From: DASZFV01 sp036494575 | GTDB lineage: Bacteria; Myxococcota_A; Polyangia; Fen-1088 | Length of the DNA stretch: 64,000 nucleotides | Assembly: GCA_036494575.1 (NCBI GenBank) | Contig: DASXOE010000140.1 | Location: forward strand, 47,944 to 111,943 | Direction of reading: 5' to 3' | Shown: positions 17,633 through 26,281 of the stretch, piece after piece | Position numbering within the stretch: the stretch's first letter is position 1 | Layout of the letters: every line of letters begins with the position of its first letter | Program-made: the position numbers and the translations under genes | Notes under the pieces: generated by a model | Databases searched by the model: none | What the model was told of the DNA's origin: nothing | What the model saw: the letters and a program-made list of their open reading frames with translations, nothing else

Positions 17633-19753
17633 ATGTTCGTACGTGAAGGAGTCAATTTCGGCGGTAAGGAGCTCACGATCGAGACCGGCCGCATGGCCAA
17701 GCAGGCGGACGGCGCCGTCGTCGTCCGCTACGGTGACACGATGGTGCTCGTCACGGCCGTGGCCGCGGGCAACATTCGGCCCGGCGTGGACTTCATGCCG
17801 CTCACCGTCGACTATCTCGAGAAGACCTCGTCGGCCGGGCGCATCCCCGGCGGATACTTCAAGCGCGAAGGGCGCATGACCGAGGTCGAGGTGCTCACGT
17901 CGCGCATCATCGACCGGCCGAGCCGGCCGCTCTTCCCCAAGGGCTGGCGCTTCGACACGCAGGTCATCGCCATGGTCGTCTCGACCGACCGAGAGAATCC
18001 CTCCGACGTGCTCGCGATGGTCGGCGCCTCCTGCGCGCTGCACATCAGCGACATCCCGTGGGCGGGCCCCTACGCCGGCGTGCGCGTCGCGCGCATCGGC
18101 GGGCAGTTCATCGTCAACCCGACCTTCGCGCAGCGCGCCGAGGCGGAGCTCGATCTCACGGTGGCTGCCAACCGCGACGCCATCGTCATGGTCGAGGGGG
18201 CCTGCGCCGAGGTGGGCGAGGACGTCATCGTCGACGCGCTCATGTTCGCGCACCAGGCGGCGCAGCCGCTGCTCGACCTCCAGGAGAAGCTGCGCGCCGC
18301 CGTGGGCAAGCCCAAGCGCGCGTTCACGCCGCCCCAGAAGGATCCGGCCATCGTCGCGCGTGTCAATGAAGTCGCGGGGCAGAAGATCTCCGCCGCCATG
18401 GCGATTCGCGACAAGCACGAGCGCTACGGGGCGCTCGACGCGGCCGGCAGCCAGACCGCCGAGGCGCTCGCGGCGGACTTCCCCGAGCGCGCCGTCGAGG
18501 TCAAAGAGGCCTACGAGTCGGCGAAGAAGAAGCACCTGCGCGAGCTCGTGCTCGACACGAAGCACCGCATCGACGGGCGCGGCACCAGCGACATCCGCGC
18601 CATCACCTGCGAGGTCGGCGTGCTGCCGCGCCCGCACGGGTCGTCGCTGTTCACGCGCGGCGAGACGCAGGCCCTCGTCACGGTGACGCTCGGCACGAGC
18701 CAGGACACGCAGCACATCGAGGGCCTCACGGGCGACGTCGAGAAGCGTTTCCTCCTGCACTACAACTTCCCGCCCTTCTCGACGGGTGAGACCAAGCCGC
18801 TGCGCGGCGCGAGCCGGCGCGAGACGGGCCACGGCCACCTCGCCGAGCGCGCCCTCGCGCGCATCCTGCCGCCCGAGAAGGACTTCCCCTACGTCGTCCG
18901 CATCGTCTCGGAGATCCTCGAGTCGAACGGCAGCTCGTCGATGGCCTCGGTGTGCGGCGGCACGCTCGCGCTCATGGACGCCGGCATCCCCATCAAGACG
19001 CCCGTGGCCGGCATCGCCATGGGCCTCATCAAGGAGGGCGACCGCCTGGCCGTGCTCTCCGACATCCTCGGCGACGAGGACCACCTCGGCGACATGGACT
19101 TCAAGATCTGCGGTACGAAGACCGGCGTCACCGCCGTCCAGATGGACATCAAGATCGACGGCCTCACGCGCGAGATCCTCGACACGGCGCTGCGGCAGGC
19201 CAAGGAGGGGCGCATGCACATCCTCGGCAAGATGGCCGAGGCCCTGGCGGCCCCGCGCGAGGAGATGTCCCAGTACGCGCCGCGCATCCACACGCTGCGG
19301 GTCAAGCCGGACCAGATCCGCGAGATCATCGGCCCCGGCGGCAAGACCATCCGAGGCATCACGGCGCAGACGGGCGTCGCCATCGAGGTCGAGGACGACG
19401 GCACGGTACACATCGCGTCGCCCGACGGCATCGCCGTCCAGAAGGCCATCGACATCATCAAGGGCCTCACGACCGAGCCCGAGGTGGGCGAGTACTACAT
19501 GGGAGTCGTCAAGCGCCTGGCCGAGTTCGGCGCCTTCGTAGAGATCCTCCCGGGGACTGACGGGCTCGTGCACATCAGCGAGCTCGACCAGAAGCGCGTG
19601 CAGACGGTGCAGGACATCTGCAAGGAGGGCGACGAGATGCTCGTCAAGGTCATCGCCATCGACCGTGCCACGGGCAAGATTCGCCTCTCCCGGCGCGCGA
19701 CCATCGGCGAGACCCCCGACGTCGTCCACAACTTCCGCGCCGTCGCCTCGTAG
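17633..19753 (+). CDS. pnp: polyribonucleotide nucleotidyltransferase (PNPase)
   Basis: 706 residues. 3'-to-5' phosphorolytic exoribonuclease of the RNA degradosome. Two RNase PH domains (about 10-230 and 320-545) flank a helical linker; the catalytic core has GDTMVLVTAV, RPLFPKGW, TRGETQALVTVTLGT and the acidic DILGDEDHLGDMDFK patch. A KH domain (about 555-615, IIGPGGKTIRGI) and an S1 domain (about 620-695) close the protein. ATG at 17633 is preceded by AAGGAG at 17622-17627, which fixes the start. Confidence 0.98.
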   Translation: MFVREGVNFGGKELTIETGRMAKQADGAVVVRYGDTMVLVTAVAAGNIRPGVDFMPLTVDYLEKTSSAGRIPGGYFKREGRMTEVEVLTSRIIDRPSRPLFPKGWRFDTQVIAMVVSTDRENPSDVLAMVGASCALHISDIPWAGPYAGVRVARIGGQFIVNPTFAQRAEAELDLTVAANRDAIVMVEGACAEVGEDVIVDALMFAHQAAQPLLDLQEKLRAAVGKPKRAFTPPQKDPAIVARVNEVAGQKISAAMAIRDKHERYGALDAAGSQTAEALAADFPERAVEVKEAYESAKKKHLRELVLDTKHRIDGRGTSDIRAITCEVGVLPRPHGSSLFTRGETQALVTVTLGTSQDTQHIEGLTGDVEKRFLLHYNFPPFSTGETKPLRGASRRETGHGHLAERALARILPPEKDFPYVVRIVSEILESNGSSSMASVCGGTLALMDAGIPIKTPVAGIAMGLIKEGDRLAVLSDILGDEDHLGDMDFKICGTKTGVTAVQMDIKIDGLTREILDTALRQAKEGRMHILGKMAEALAAPREEMSQYAPRIHTLRVKPDQIREIIGPGGKTIRGITAQTGVAIEVEDDGTVHIASPDGIAVQKAIDIIKGLTTEPEVGEYYMGVVKRLAEFGAFVEILPGTDGLVHISELDQKRVQTVQDICKEGDEMLVKVIAIDRATGKIRLSRRATIGETPDVVHNFRAVAS

Positions 19754-19770
19754 ACGGAGACGGGCCGGAA

Positions 19771-20214
19771 ATGGCGGACGCCCCGCGGGTCTTGTTCCGG
19801 AAGCTGCGCCCGGGGGCGCTCGCGCCGCGCTACATGTCGGCAGGCGCGGCGGGCCTCGATCTCGCGAGCGCCGCCGAGCAGCCGATCTCGGTGGCGGCGG
19901 GCGGGCGCGTGTCCGTGCCCACGGGCCTGGCCTTCGAGATCCCGCCGGGGTTCGAGGGGCAGGTCCGGCCGCGCTCGGGCCTGGCGCGCAAGGTCGGGCT
20001 CACGATCCTGAACGCGCCCGGCACGATCGACAGCGACTACCGGGGCGAGGTCCAGGTCCTGCTGGTGAACCTGGGCGACGCCCCGCACGTCATCCAACCG
20101 GGCGATCGCATTGCGCAGCTCGTCATCGCGCCCGTGAGCGTCGCCGAGCTCGAGGAGGCCAGCGAGCTCGCCGAGACATCACGCGGCGCCGGTGGCTTCG
20201 GCCACACGGGCTGA
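19771..20214 (+). CDS. dut: deoxyuridine 5'-triphosphate nucleotidohydrolase
   Basis: 147 residues. dUTPase hydrolyses dUTP to dUMP and pyrophosphate, keeping uracil out of DNA and feeding dTMP synthesis. The five trimeric-dUTPase motifs are present: SAGAAGLDL (1), RPRSGLA (2), NAPGTIDSDYRGEV (3), GDRIAQLVI (4) and RGAGGFGHTG (5). The start at ATG 19771 has a GGAGAC-like site upstream and lies 17 bp after pnp, so it is probably the last gene of that unit. Confidence 0.96.
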   Translation: MADAPRVLFRKLRPGALAPRYMSAGAAGLDLASAAEQPISVAAGGRVSVPTGLAFEIPPGFEGQVRPRSGLARKVGLTILNAPGTIDSDYRGEVQVLLVNLGDAPHVIQPGDRIAQLVIAPVSVAELEEASELAETSRGAGGFGHTG

Positions 20215-20248
20215 GCCACCCGTGAGGGGAGCGTCGCACAATCAGCTG

Positions 20249-20254
20249 TTGATC
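20249..20254 (+). promoter_or_regulatory. putative -35 element of the arginine operon
   Basis: TTGATC; a -10 element at 17-19 bp spacing would fall within the ARG box (20267-20284), so ArgR binding would block polymerase directly. The exact -10 hexamer is ambiguous. Confidence 0.4.
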
Positions 20255-20266
20255 CCGGCCGCGGGT

Positions 20267-20284
20267 CGTGAATAACTATTCACG
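20267..20284 (+). promoter_or_regulatory. ARG box (ArgR operator) of the argC operon
   Basis: CGTGAATAACTATTCACG is an 18-bp palindrome with 7-bp perfect arms around AACT. It matches the established ARG-box pattern TGAAT-N4-ATTCA. It ends 3 bp before the argC ATG and overlaps the expected -10 region. A gene for ArgR lies at the end of the same operon, which makes autoregulation with arginine as corepressor likely. Confidence 0.88.
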
Positions 20285-20286
20285 GA

Positions 20287-21339
20287 ATGAATAAACAGTT
20301 TCGGGTGGGCATCGTCGGCGTCTCCGGGTATTCGGGGATCGAGACGGCGCGCCTCGTGGCGGCGCACCCGGCGCTCGCGCTCGCGGCGGCTGTGAGCGAC
20401 AAGTGGGCCGGCGCGGCCGTGGGCGCTCACTTGCCCGTCTCGGGCGCGTCGGCCGGAGTGAAGATCGTCGCTCAGGCCGAGGCGGGCGCGTCGTTCGCGG
20501 GCGTCGAGCTGGTCTTCCTCTGCACGCCCGCCGAGGTGTCGATCGCGCTCGCGCCCGTGGCGCTCGCCGCGGGGTGCCGCGTCGTCGATCTCTCGGGGGG
20601 TTTCCGGCTCGCGCCTGGGCTCTATCCGCGCTGGTACGGGTTCGAGCACCCGTCGCCCGAATGGCTCGCGCGGGCCGTCTACTCGATGCCTGAGGCGGGC
20701 GCGTCGGGCGCCTTGCGGGACGCGAAGCTCGTCTCGAACCCCGGCTGTTACGCGACGGCGAGCACGCTGGGCGCGCTCGCGCTCCTGCGCGGCGGCGTCG
20801 TCGAGCCGGGCGGGCTCATCATCGACGCCGCGAGCGGCACGACGGGCGCCGGGAAGAAGGCCACGGAGGACTTCTCGTTCTCGGAGGTCGACGGCGACTT
20901 TCGCGCCTATCGAGTGCTGCGCCACCAGCACACACCCGAGATCGAGCGCGCGCTCGGCCTCGCGGGACACGACGCCGGCCCCGTGACCTTCACGCCGCAC
21001 CTGCTGCCCACGCGGCGCGGGATCCTCGCGACGATCTACGGCCGCCTGCGGCCAGGCAAGACGGCCGCGGACGCCGCGGACGCCGTCGCCGCCTTCGTGG
21101 CGGGTAAGCCATTCCTGCGCGCCGCGCGGCCCGACGCCGTCCGCCTGCAGCCGGTGATTGGCACGAACCGCGTGCTGCTGGGCGCGGACGCCGATCCGGA
21201 GCGCGGCGTCGCCGTGTGCGTCGCCGCCATCGACAACCTCGTCAAAGGCGCGGCGGGACAGGCCGTGCAGAACGCCAATCTCATGCTCGGCCTCGCAGAG
21301 ACCACCGGCCTCGACGCCCTCCACGGGAGCGCACCCTGA
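20287..21339 (+). CDS. argC: N-acetyl-gamma-glutamyl-phosphate reductase
   Basis: 350 residues. NADPH-dependent reduction of N-acetylglutamyl-phosphate to the semialdehyde, third step of arginine synthesis. N-terminal dinucleotide motif VGIVGVSGYSGIET, the catalytic Cys in SNPGCYATA (near residue 154), and the conserved FTPHLLPTRRGI with the active-site His. The length is standard. ATG at 20287 has no Shine-Dalgarno sequence because the ARG box directly precedes it. The stop overlaps the start of the argJ-argB fusion by one base (TGATG). Confidence 0.97.
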   Translation: MNKQFRVGIVGVSGYSGIETARLVAAHPALALAAAVSDKWAGAAVGAHLPVSGASAGVKIVAQAEAGASFAGVELVFLCTPAEVSIALAPVALAAGCRVVDLSGGFRLAPGLYPRWYGFEHPSPEWLARAVYSMPEAGASGALRDAKLVSNPGCYATASTLGALALLRGGVVEPGGLIIDAASGTTGAGKKATEDFSFSEVDGDFRAYRVLRHQHTPEIERALGLAGHDAGPVTFTPHLLPTRRGILATIYGRLRPGKTAADAADAVAAFVAGKPFLRAARPDAVRLQPVIGTNRVLLGADADPERGVAVCVAAIDNLVKGAAGQAVQNANLMLGLAETTGLDALHGSAP

Positions 21340-23435
21340 TGTCCAAGTCCTTCGCCCCGCCCCTCGGTTTTCGATTCGGCTCCACGCGCGCCGGCATCAA
21401 GCCCCAGTCTGACAAGCGCGACCTCGCCCTCGTCGTCTCGGACGTCCCGTGCTCGGCCGCCGGCGTCTTCACGGTCAACAGGATGTGCGCCGCGCCCGTG
21501 ACCTGGGGAGCCGCGCTGCTGCCCGCGCTCGGCCCGCGGGCCATCGTCGCCAACAGCGGCAACGCCAACGCGCTCACGGGCCCGGACGGCGCCGCCGACG
21601 AGCGCGCCGTCGCCGGCGCCGTCGCCACGGCACTCGGCCTCTCCTCCGACGACGTCCTCACGGCCTCGACGGGCGCCATCGGGTCGCGCCTGCCCTTCGA
21701 GACGATCCGCGCCGCCGTGCCCGCGCTGTGCGCGTCGCTCGGCGACGACGTCGCGGGCGCCGCCGAGGCCATTCGCACGACCGATCTGCGCACGAAGGTC
21801 GCCTTCCGCCAGCTCGAGGTGGGCGGGAAGGTCGTGCGGCTCGTCGCCATCGCCAAGGGCTCGGGGATGATTCACCCGCAGATGGCGACGATGCTCTGCT
21901 TCGTGACGACGGACGCCGCCATCGCGCCCGTGACGCTGCAGGCGGCCCTGTCGGCCGCCACCGAGGAGACGTTCAACACGATCACCGTCGACGGCGACAT
22001 GTCGACGAACGACACCGTCATCGCGCTCGCCAACGGCCAGTCGGGCGCGCCGGCCATCGAGCACGGCGGCCTCGATTTCCAGCGCTTCGGCGCCGCGCTC
22101 ACGGCGCTGCTCGGCGAGCTCGCGCGCGCCATCGCCGCCGACGGGGAGGGCGCGACCAAGCTGCTCGTCGTCGACGTCGAGGGCGCGCCCGAACGCGACA
22201 TGGCGCGCGAGCTCGCGCGGGCCGTCGCGGGCGGCAGCCTCGTCAAGTCCGGGATCTTCGGCGGCGACCCGTCCTGGGGGCGCATCCTGGCGGCGCTCGG
22301 CGCGCGCATCGGCGCCCGCGACTTCGCCCTCGACCCCGCGCGCGTCTCGCTCGACATTCAGGGCGTGCCCGTGTTCCAGAAGGGCCGTCCGATCGCCTTC
22401 GACACGGCCGAGCTCTCCGCCCGCATGCGGGGAAGCGAGATCGCCGTGCGCATCGACCTCGACGCGGGCCCGGTCAAGGCGCGCGCGCTCGGCTGCGACC
22501 TGACGTTCGACTACGTCAAGATCAACGCCGAATATTACGGCGGAGCGTCGGGCGGCGCGGCGCCCGACGTCGCGAAGCGCGGCCCCGGCGGCGTCAACCG
22601 GCCCCTCATCGTCGAGGCGCTGTCCTACATCCGGAGGTTCTCGGGCAAGCGCTGTGTCATCAAGTACGGCGGCGCCGCCATGATCGACCCGGCCTTGAAG
22701 CGCAGCTTCGCCGAGGAGGTCGTGCTGCTGCAGTCGGCCGGGCTACGGCCCGTGATCGTCCACGGCGGCGGGCCCGAGATCACGAAGACCCTCGAGCGGC
22801 TCGGCCGCAAGTCCGAGTTCGCCGACGGCCAGCGCATCACGGGCCTCGAGGAGGTTCGCGTCGTCGAGATGGTGCTCACGGGCAAGATCAACACGGAGAT
22901 CGTCGGCCTGCTCAACACTCTGGGCGGCAACGCCATCGGCCTGTCGGGCAAGGACGGGCGTTTGCTCACAGCCTCGAAGCTCCAGCCGGCGCCCGGCAAG
23001 CCCGATCTCGGCTTCGTGGGCCAGATCGATTCCGTGAACTCCGAGCTGCTCGACATGTTCCTAGAGCGCAGCTACATCCCCGTGATCTCTCCCGTGGGGT
23101 TCGGCCTCGACGGGGCGAGCTACAACATCAACGCCGACGTCGCCGCCGGCGAGATCGCGGCCGCCTGCGGCGCCGAGCGTCTCATCTTCCTCACGGACGT
23201 CGCGGGCATCCTCGACGGCGAGGGCAACCTCATCTCCGAGATCAGCCAGGCCGACCTCGAGGCCATGCTCGGCCACACCGGTGCCATCAGGGGCGGCATG
23301 AACGTCAAGGCGCAGGCCATCCTCACGGCGCTCGCAGACGGCGTCAAGGCCGTGCACATCGTCGACGGCCGCGTGCCGCACAGCGTGCTCGCCGAGCTCT
23401 TCACCGATCGCGGCGTCGGGACGCTCGTGACCTGA
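21339..23435 (+). CDS. argJB: fused glutamate N-acetyltransferase (ArgJ)-acetylglutamate kinase (ArgB)
   Basis: 698 residues. The ArgJ part (about 1-400) transfers acetyl groups from N-acetylornithine (and possibly acetyl-CoA) to glutamate. It carries AKGSGMIHPQMATML, where family autocleavage between Ala183 and Thr184 creates the nucleophile. The ArgB part (about 430-698) phosphorylates N-acetylglutamate: VIKYGGAAM with Lys442, VIVHGGGPEI, and NINADVAAGEIA. They are joined by a Gly/Ala/Pro linker (about 402-428) with no in-frame ATG, GTG or TTG, so ArgB cannot start independently there. If ArgJ autocleaves, the mature product would be an ArgJ alpha chain plus a beta-ArgB chain. Start ATG 21339 overlaps argC. 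Confidence 0.93.
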   Translation: MSKSFAPPLGFRFGSTRAGIKPQSDKRDLALVVSDVPCSAAGVFTVNRMCAAPVTWGAALLPALGPRAIVANSGNANALTGPDGAADERAVAGAVATALGLSSDDVLTASTGAIGSRLPFETIRAAVPALCASLGDDVAGAAEAIRTTDLRTKVAFRQLEVGGKVVRLVAIAKGSGMIHPQMATMLCFVTTDAAIAPVTLQAALSAATEETFNTITVDGDMSTNDTVIALANGQSGAPAIEHGGLDFQRFGAALTALLGELARAIAADGEGATKLLVVDVEGAPERDMARELARAVAGGSLVKSGIFGGDPSWGRILAALGARIGARDFALDPARVSLDIQGVPVFQKGRPIAFDTAELSARMRGSEIAVRIDLDAGPVKARALGCDLTFDYVKINAEYYGGASGGAAPDVAKRGPGGVNRPLIVEALSYIRRFSGKRCVIKYGGAAMIDPALKRSFAEEVVLLQSAGLRPVIVHGGGPEITKTLERLGRKSEFADGQRITGLEEVRVVEMVLTGKINTEIVGLLNTLGGNAIGLSGKDGRLLTASKLQPAPGKPDLGFVGQIDSVNSELLDMFLERSYIPVISPVGFGLDGASYNINADVAAGEIAAACGAERLIFLTDVAGILDGEGNLISEISQADLEAMLGHTGAIRGGMNVKAQAILTALADGVKAVHIVDGRVPHSVLAELFTDRGVGTLVT

Positions 23436-23899
23436 TGGCGCGCACGGGGGCCACGACGGCTCGAACGGCTTCGCGCCGCGACGCCATCCGCGAGATCCTC
23501 GCGCGCGGCCCCGTGCCCAGCCAGGACGAGCTGCAGCGGCACCTGCGCGCGCGCGGCATCCGCGCCGCGCAGGCGACGCTGTCGCGGGATCTCGCGGCGC
23601 TCGGGGTGCGCCGCGGCTCGGGGCCCGCGGGACCGCGCTACGTCATCGAGAACGACGCCGGCGGCTTGCCCATCGAGCCCGTGCGCCGCCTCGCCGAGTC
23701 GGTCGAGACGAACGGCCTCATGGTGGTCGTGCGCACGAAGTCCAGCGCGGCCGGGGCGGTGGCGCGCGCCCTCGACGACGCCCACCTGCCCGACGTGCTC
23801 GGCACGCTCGCGGGCGACGACACGATCTTCGTCGTGCCCGGCAGCGCGCGCGGCGCCGTGAAGCTCGTCGAGCACCTGCGAGCCTTGCTCGGCGTTTGA
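23435..23899 (+). CDS. argR: arginine repressor ArgR
   Basis: 154 residues. Hexameric regulator that binds ARG boxes with arginine. The N-terminal winged helix (about 12-70) has SQDELQRHLRARGI and QATLSRDLAALGV, the DNA-recognition region of the family. The C-terminal domain (about 85-154) has LPDVLGTLAGDDTIFVV with the Asp-Asp arginine-binding motif. ATG overlaps the argJB stop by one base (TGATG), so it is made with the biosynthetic enzymes and should autoregulate through the operator at 20267-20284. Confidence 0.95.
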   Translation: MARTGATTARTASRRDAIREILARGPVPSQDELQRHLRARGIRAAQATLSRDLAALGVRRGSGPAGPRYVIENDAGGLPIEPVRRLAESVETNGLMVVVRTKSSAAGAVARALDDAHLPDVLGTLAGDDTIFVVPGSARGAVKLVEHLRALLGV

Positions 23900-23941
23900 C
23901 GCGCGTGCCGCCGGCGCGGCGCCCATGCTAGATCGTTGCCT

Positions 23942-24922
23942 ATGCCGAAGGCGATCGTCGTTCACGAGGCTGGCGGACCTGAGAAGCTCTCGTGGGAGGA
24001 GGTTCCCGCGCCGAACGCCGGTCCGGGAGAGGCCGTCGTTCGCCAGACGGCGATCGGCCTCAACTTCGTCGACGTCTACAACCGCACGGGCGTCTACAAG
24101 CTCCCGCTGCCGTTTGTCGTCGGCCAAGAGGGCGCGGGCGTCGTCGAGGCCGTTGGCCCGGGCGTGACCGAGGTGGCCGTGGGCGACCGCGTCGCCTACG
24201 GCTCGGTTCACGGCGCCTACGCCGAGGTGCGCACCGTCCCGGCGGCGCGCCTCGTGAAGCTGCCCGCGGCCATCGACGACCGGACCGCCGCGGCGATCAT
24301 GCTCAAGGGCCTGACGGCTGAGTATCTGTTGCGCCGCTGCGCCCGCGTCGCCGCCGGCGACACCGTGCTTTTCCACGCCGCCGCGGGCGGCGTCGGGAGC
24401 ATCGCCTGCCAGTGGGCGCGCCACCTCGGCATCCGGGTCATCGGTACGGCGGGCGGCCCGGAGAAGGCGAAGCTCGCGCTCGAGCGCGGCTGCGCCCACG
24501 TCATCGACTACGACGCGTGCGCGCCGGCCGAGGTCGTCGCGCGCGTCAAGGACCTCACGGAGGGCAAGGGCGTCCCCTTCGTCTTCGACTCGGTGGGAAA
24601 GCGCACCTTCTCGACGTCGCTCGACTGCCTCGCGCCGCGGGGCATGCTCGTGAGCTTCGGCAATGCGTCGGGCGTCGCGCCGCCCGTCGACCTCTTGGCC
24701 CTCGGCGGGGCGCGCTCGCTTTACCTGACGCGCCCGTCCCTCGTCGCTTACGTCGCGACGCGCGGCGAGCTGGTCGAGGCGACGCGCGCGCTCTTCGAGG
24801 TCGTGGGCAGCGGCGCCGTCAAGGTCGAGATCGGGCGCACCTACGCGCTGCGCGACGCAGCGACGGCGCATCGAGATCTCGAGGCGCGGCGCACGACGGG
24901 ATCGACCGTCCTCCTGCCTTGA
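23942..24922 (+). CDS. qor: quinone oxidoreductase / zinc-independent alcohol dehydrogenase family
   Basis: 326 residues from ATG at 23942 (TTG at 23936 is also in frame). Medium-chain dehydrogenase of the zeta-crystallin/Qor type, reducing quinones with NADPH. Seen: GLNFVDVYNRTGVYKLPLPF, VGQEGAGVVEAVG, and the nucleotide-binding AAAGGVGSIACQWA (near residue 148). Structural-zinc cysteines are absent as in Qor. A TGC-TAGATC extended -10-like element (23929-23934) lies 7 bp before the ATG without a Shine-Dalgarno site, favouring the ATG start and a nearly leaderless message. Confidence 0.92.
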   Translation: MPKAIVVHEAGGPEKLSWEEVPAPNAGPGEAVVRQTAIGLNFVDVYNRTGVYKLPLPFVVGQEGAGVVEAVGPGVTEVAVGDRVAYGSVHGAYAEVRTVPAARLVKLPAAIDDRTAAAIMLKGLTAEYLLRRCARVAAGDTVLFHAAAGGVGSIACQWARHLGIRVIGTAGGPEKAKLALERGCAHVIDYDACAPAEVVARVKDLTEGKGVPFVFDSVGKRTFSTSLDCLAPRGMLVSFGNASGVAPPVDLLALGGARSLYLTRPSLVAYVATRGELVEATRALFEVVGSGAVKVEIGRTYALRDAATAHRDLEARRTTGSTVLLP

Positions 24923-24946
24923 ATCGCTCGCGCGATTTCGTTAGAA
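24919..24946 (+). promoter_or_regulatory. predicted promoter of purB-purC
   Basis: TTGAAT at 24919-24924, a 16-bp spacer and TTAGAA at 24941-24946, 13 bp before the purB ATG. The -35 overlaps the stop codon of the quinone reductase gene. Confidence 0.5.
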
Positions 24947-24959
24947 GGGGCGGGCACCG

Positions 24960-26270
24960 ATGATTGCCCGCTACACGCGCCCCGAGCTGCTGCGACTCTG
25001 GTCGGATCAATTTCGCTTCGACACTTGGCTCCGCATCGAGCTCGGCGCCTGCGAGGCCATGGAGGCCTTCAACGCGGTCCCCGCGGGCACGGCCGCCGCC
25101 GTGCGCGCCAAGGCCGAGGGCAAGCTCGATCCGGCGCGCATCCTCGAGCACGAGGAGCGCACGCGCCACGACGTCATCGCATTCCTCACGCACGTCGAGG
25201 AGCTCGCGGGCGAGCCGGCGCGCTGGTTGCACCTCGGCATGACCTCGTCCGACGTCCTCGACGCGGCGCTCGCCCTCCAGCTCGTGGCCGCCACCGACGA
25301 GATCCTCGCGGGCGTCGATCTCCTGCGTGCCGCTTGCCGTCGCCGCGCCCAAGAGCACCGCGCGACGCCAGCCATCGGCCGCTCCCACGGCATCCATGCC
25401 GAGCCCATCACGGCGGGCCTGGTCTTCGCCGGCTTCTACGCCGAGGTCGGCCGCGCGCGACGCGCGCTCGTCTTCGCGCGCGACGGTGTGGCCGTCGGTA
25501 AGATTGCGGGCGCCGTCGGGACCTACGCCAACCTCGACCCGAAGATCGAGCTCGCGGCGCTGACGCCGCTCGGGCTCCGCCCGGAGGTCGTGCCCACGCA
25601 GATCGTCGCGCGCGATCGCCACGCCGCGCTCTTCCAGGCGCTCGCGCGCACCGGCACGGCGGTCGAGCGCATCGCGCTCACCGTGCGCCACTGGCAGCGC
25701 ACGGAGGTGGGCGAGGCCACCGAGGCTTTCGGCAGAGGTCAGAAGGGCTCCTCGGCCATGCCGCACAAGAAGAACCCAATCCTGTCGGAGAACCTGTGCG
25801 GGCTCGCCCGCCTGCTGCGCTCGTACGCCGACGCGGCCATGGAGAACGTTGCCCTGTGGCATGAGCGCGACATCTCGCACTCGTCGGTCGAGCGCGTGAT
25901 CGGCCCCGACGCCACGGGGCTCGCCGACTTCATGGTCCGCCGCGCCGCCGGCCTCGTCGACGGCCTCGTCGTCAACGCCGAGCGCATGCGCAAGAACCTC
26001 GACCTCACGGGCGGCCTCTATTTCAGCGAGGCCGTCATGCTCACGCTCGTGCGCAAGGGCATGGCGCGGCAGGCCGCCTACGAGCTCGTGCAGAAGAGCG
26101 CCCTGCGGGCCGTGGCGGGCGAGGGGAGCTTCCGCGCGCTGCTGGGCGCCGACGCGGAGCTCGGCGCCAAGCTCTCGGCCGCCGAGATCGACAAGGCGTT
26201 CGACCTGGAACACCACCTGCGGCACGCGGGCGCGATCATCGATCGCGCGCTGGCCGACACCGCGGACTGA
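24960..26270 (+). CDS. purB: adenylosuccinate lyase
   Basis: 436 residues. PurB cleaves SAICAR to AICAR plus fumarate and adenylosuccinate to AMP plus fumarate in purine synthesis. The fumarase/aspartase signature GSSAMPHKKNPI carries the catalytic serine loop (near residue 262). Other conserved parts are HDVIAFL, MTSSDVLD, GRSHGIHAEP and HERDISHSSVER. All-helical tetramer typical of the family and usual length. Followed after 11 bp by purC, which acts just before it in the pathway. Confidence 0.97.
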   Translation: MIARYTRPELLRLWSDQFRFDTWLRIELGACEAMEAFNAVPAGTAAAVRAKAEGKLDPARILEHEERTRHDVIAFLTHVEELAGEPARWLHLGMTSSDVLDAALALQLVAATDEILAGVDLLRAACRRRAQEHRATPAIGRSHGIHAEPITAGLVFAGFYAEVGRARRALVFARDGVAVGKIAGAVGTYANLDPKIELAALTPLGLRPEVVPTQIVARDRHAALFQALARTGTAVERIALTVRHWQRTEVGEATEAFGRGQKGSSAMPHKKNPILSENLCGLARLLRSYADAAMENVALWHERDISHSSVERVIGPDATGLADFMVRRAAGLVDGLVVNAERMRKNLDLTGGLYFSEAVMLTLVRKGMARQAAYELVQKSALRAVAGEGSFRALLGADAELGAKLSAAEIDKAFDLEHHLRHAGAIIDRALADTAD

Positions 26271-26281
26271 AGGAGGCTCAC

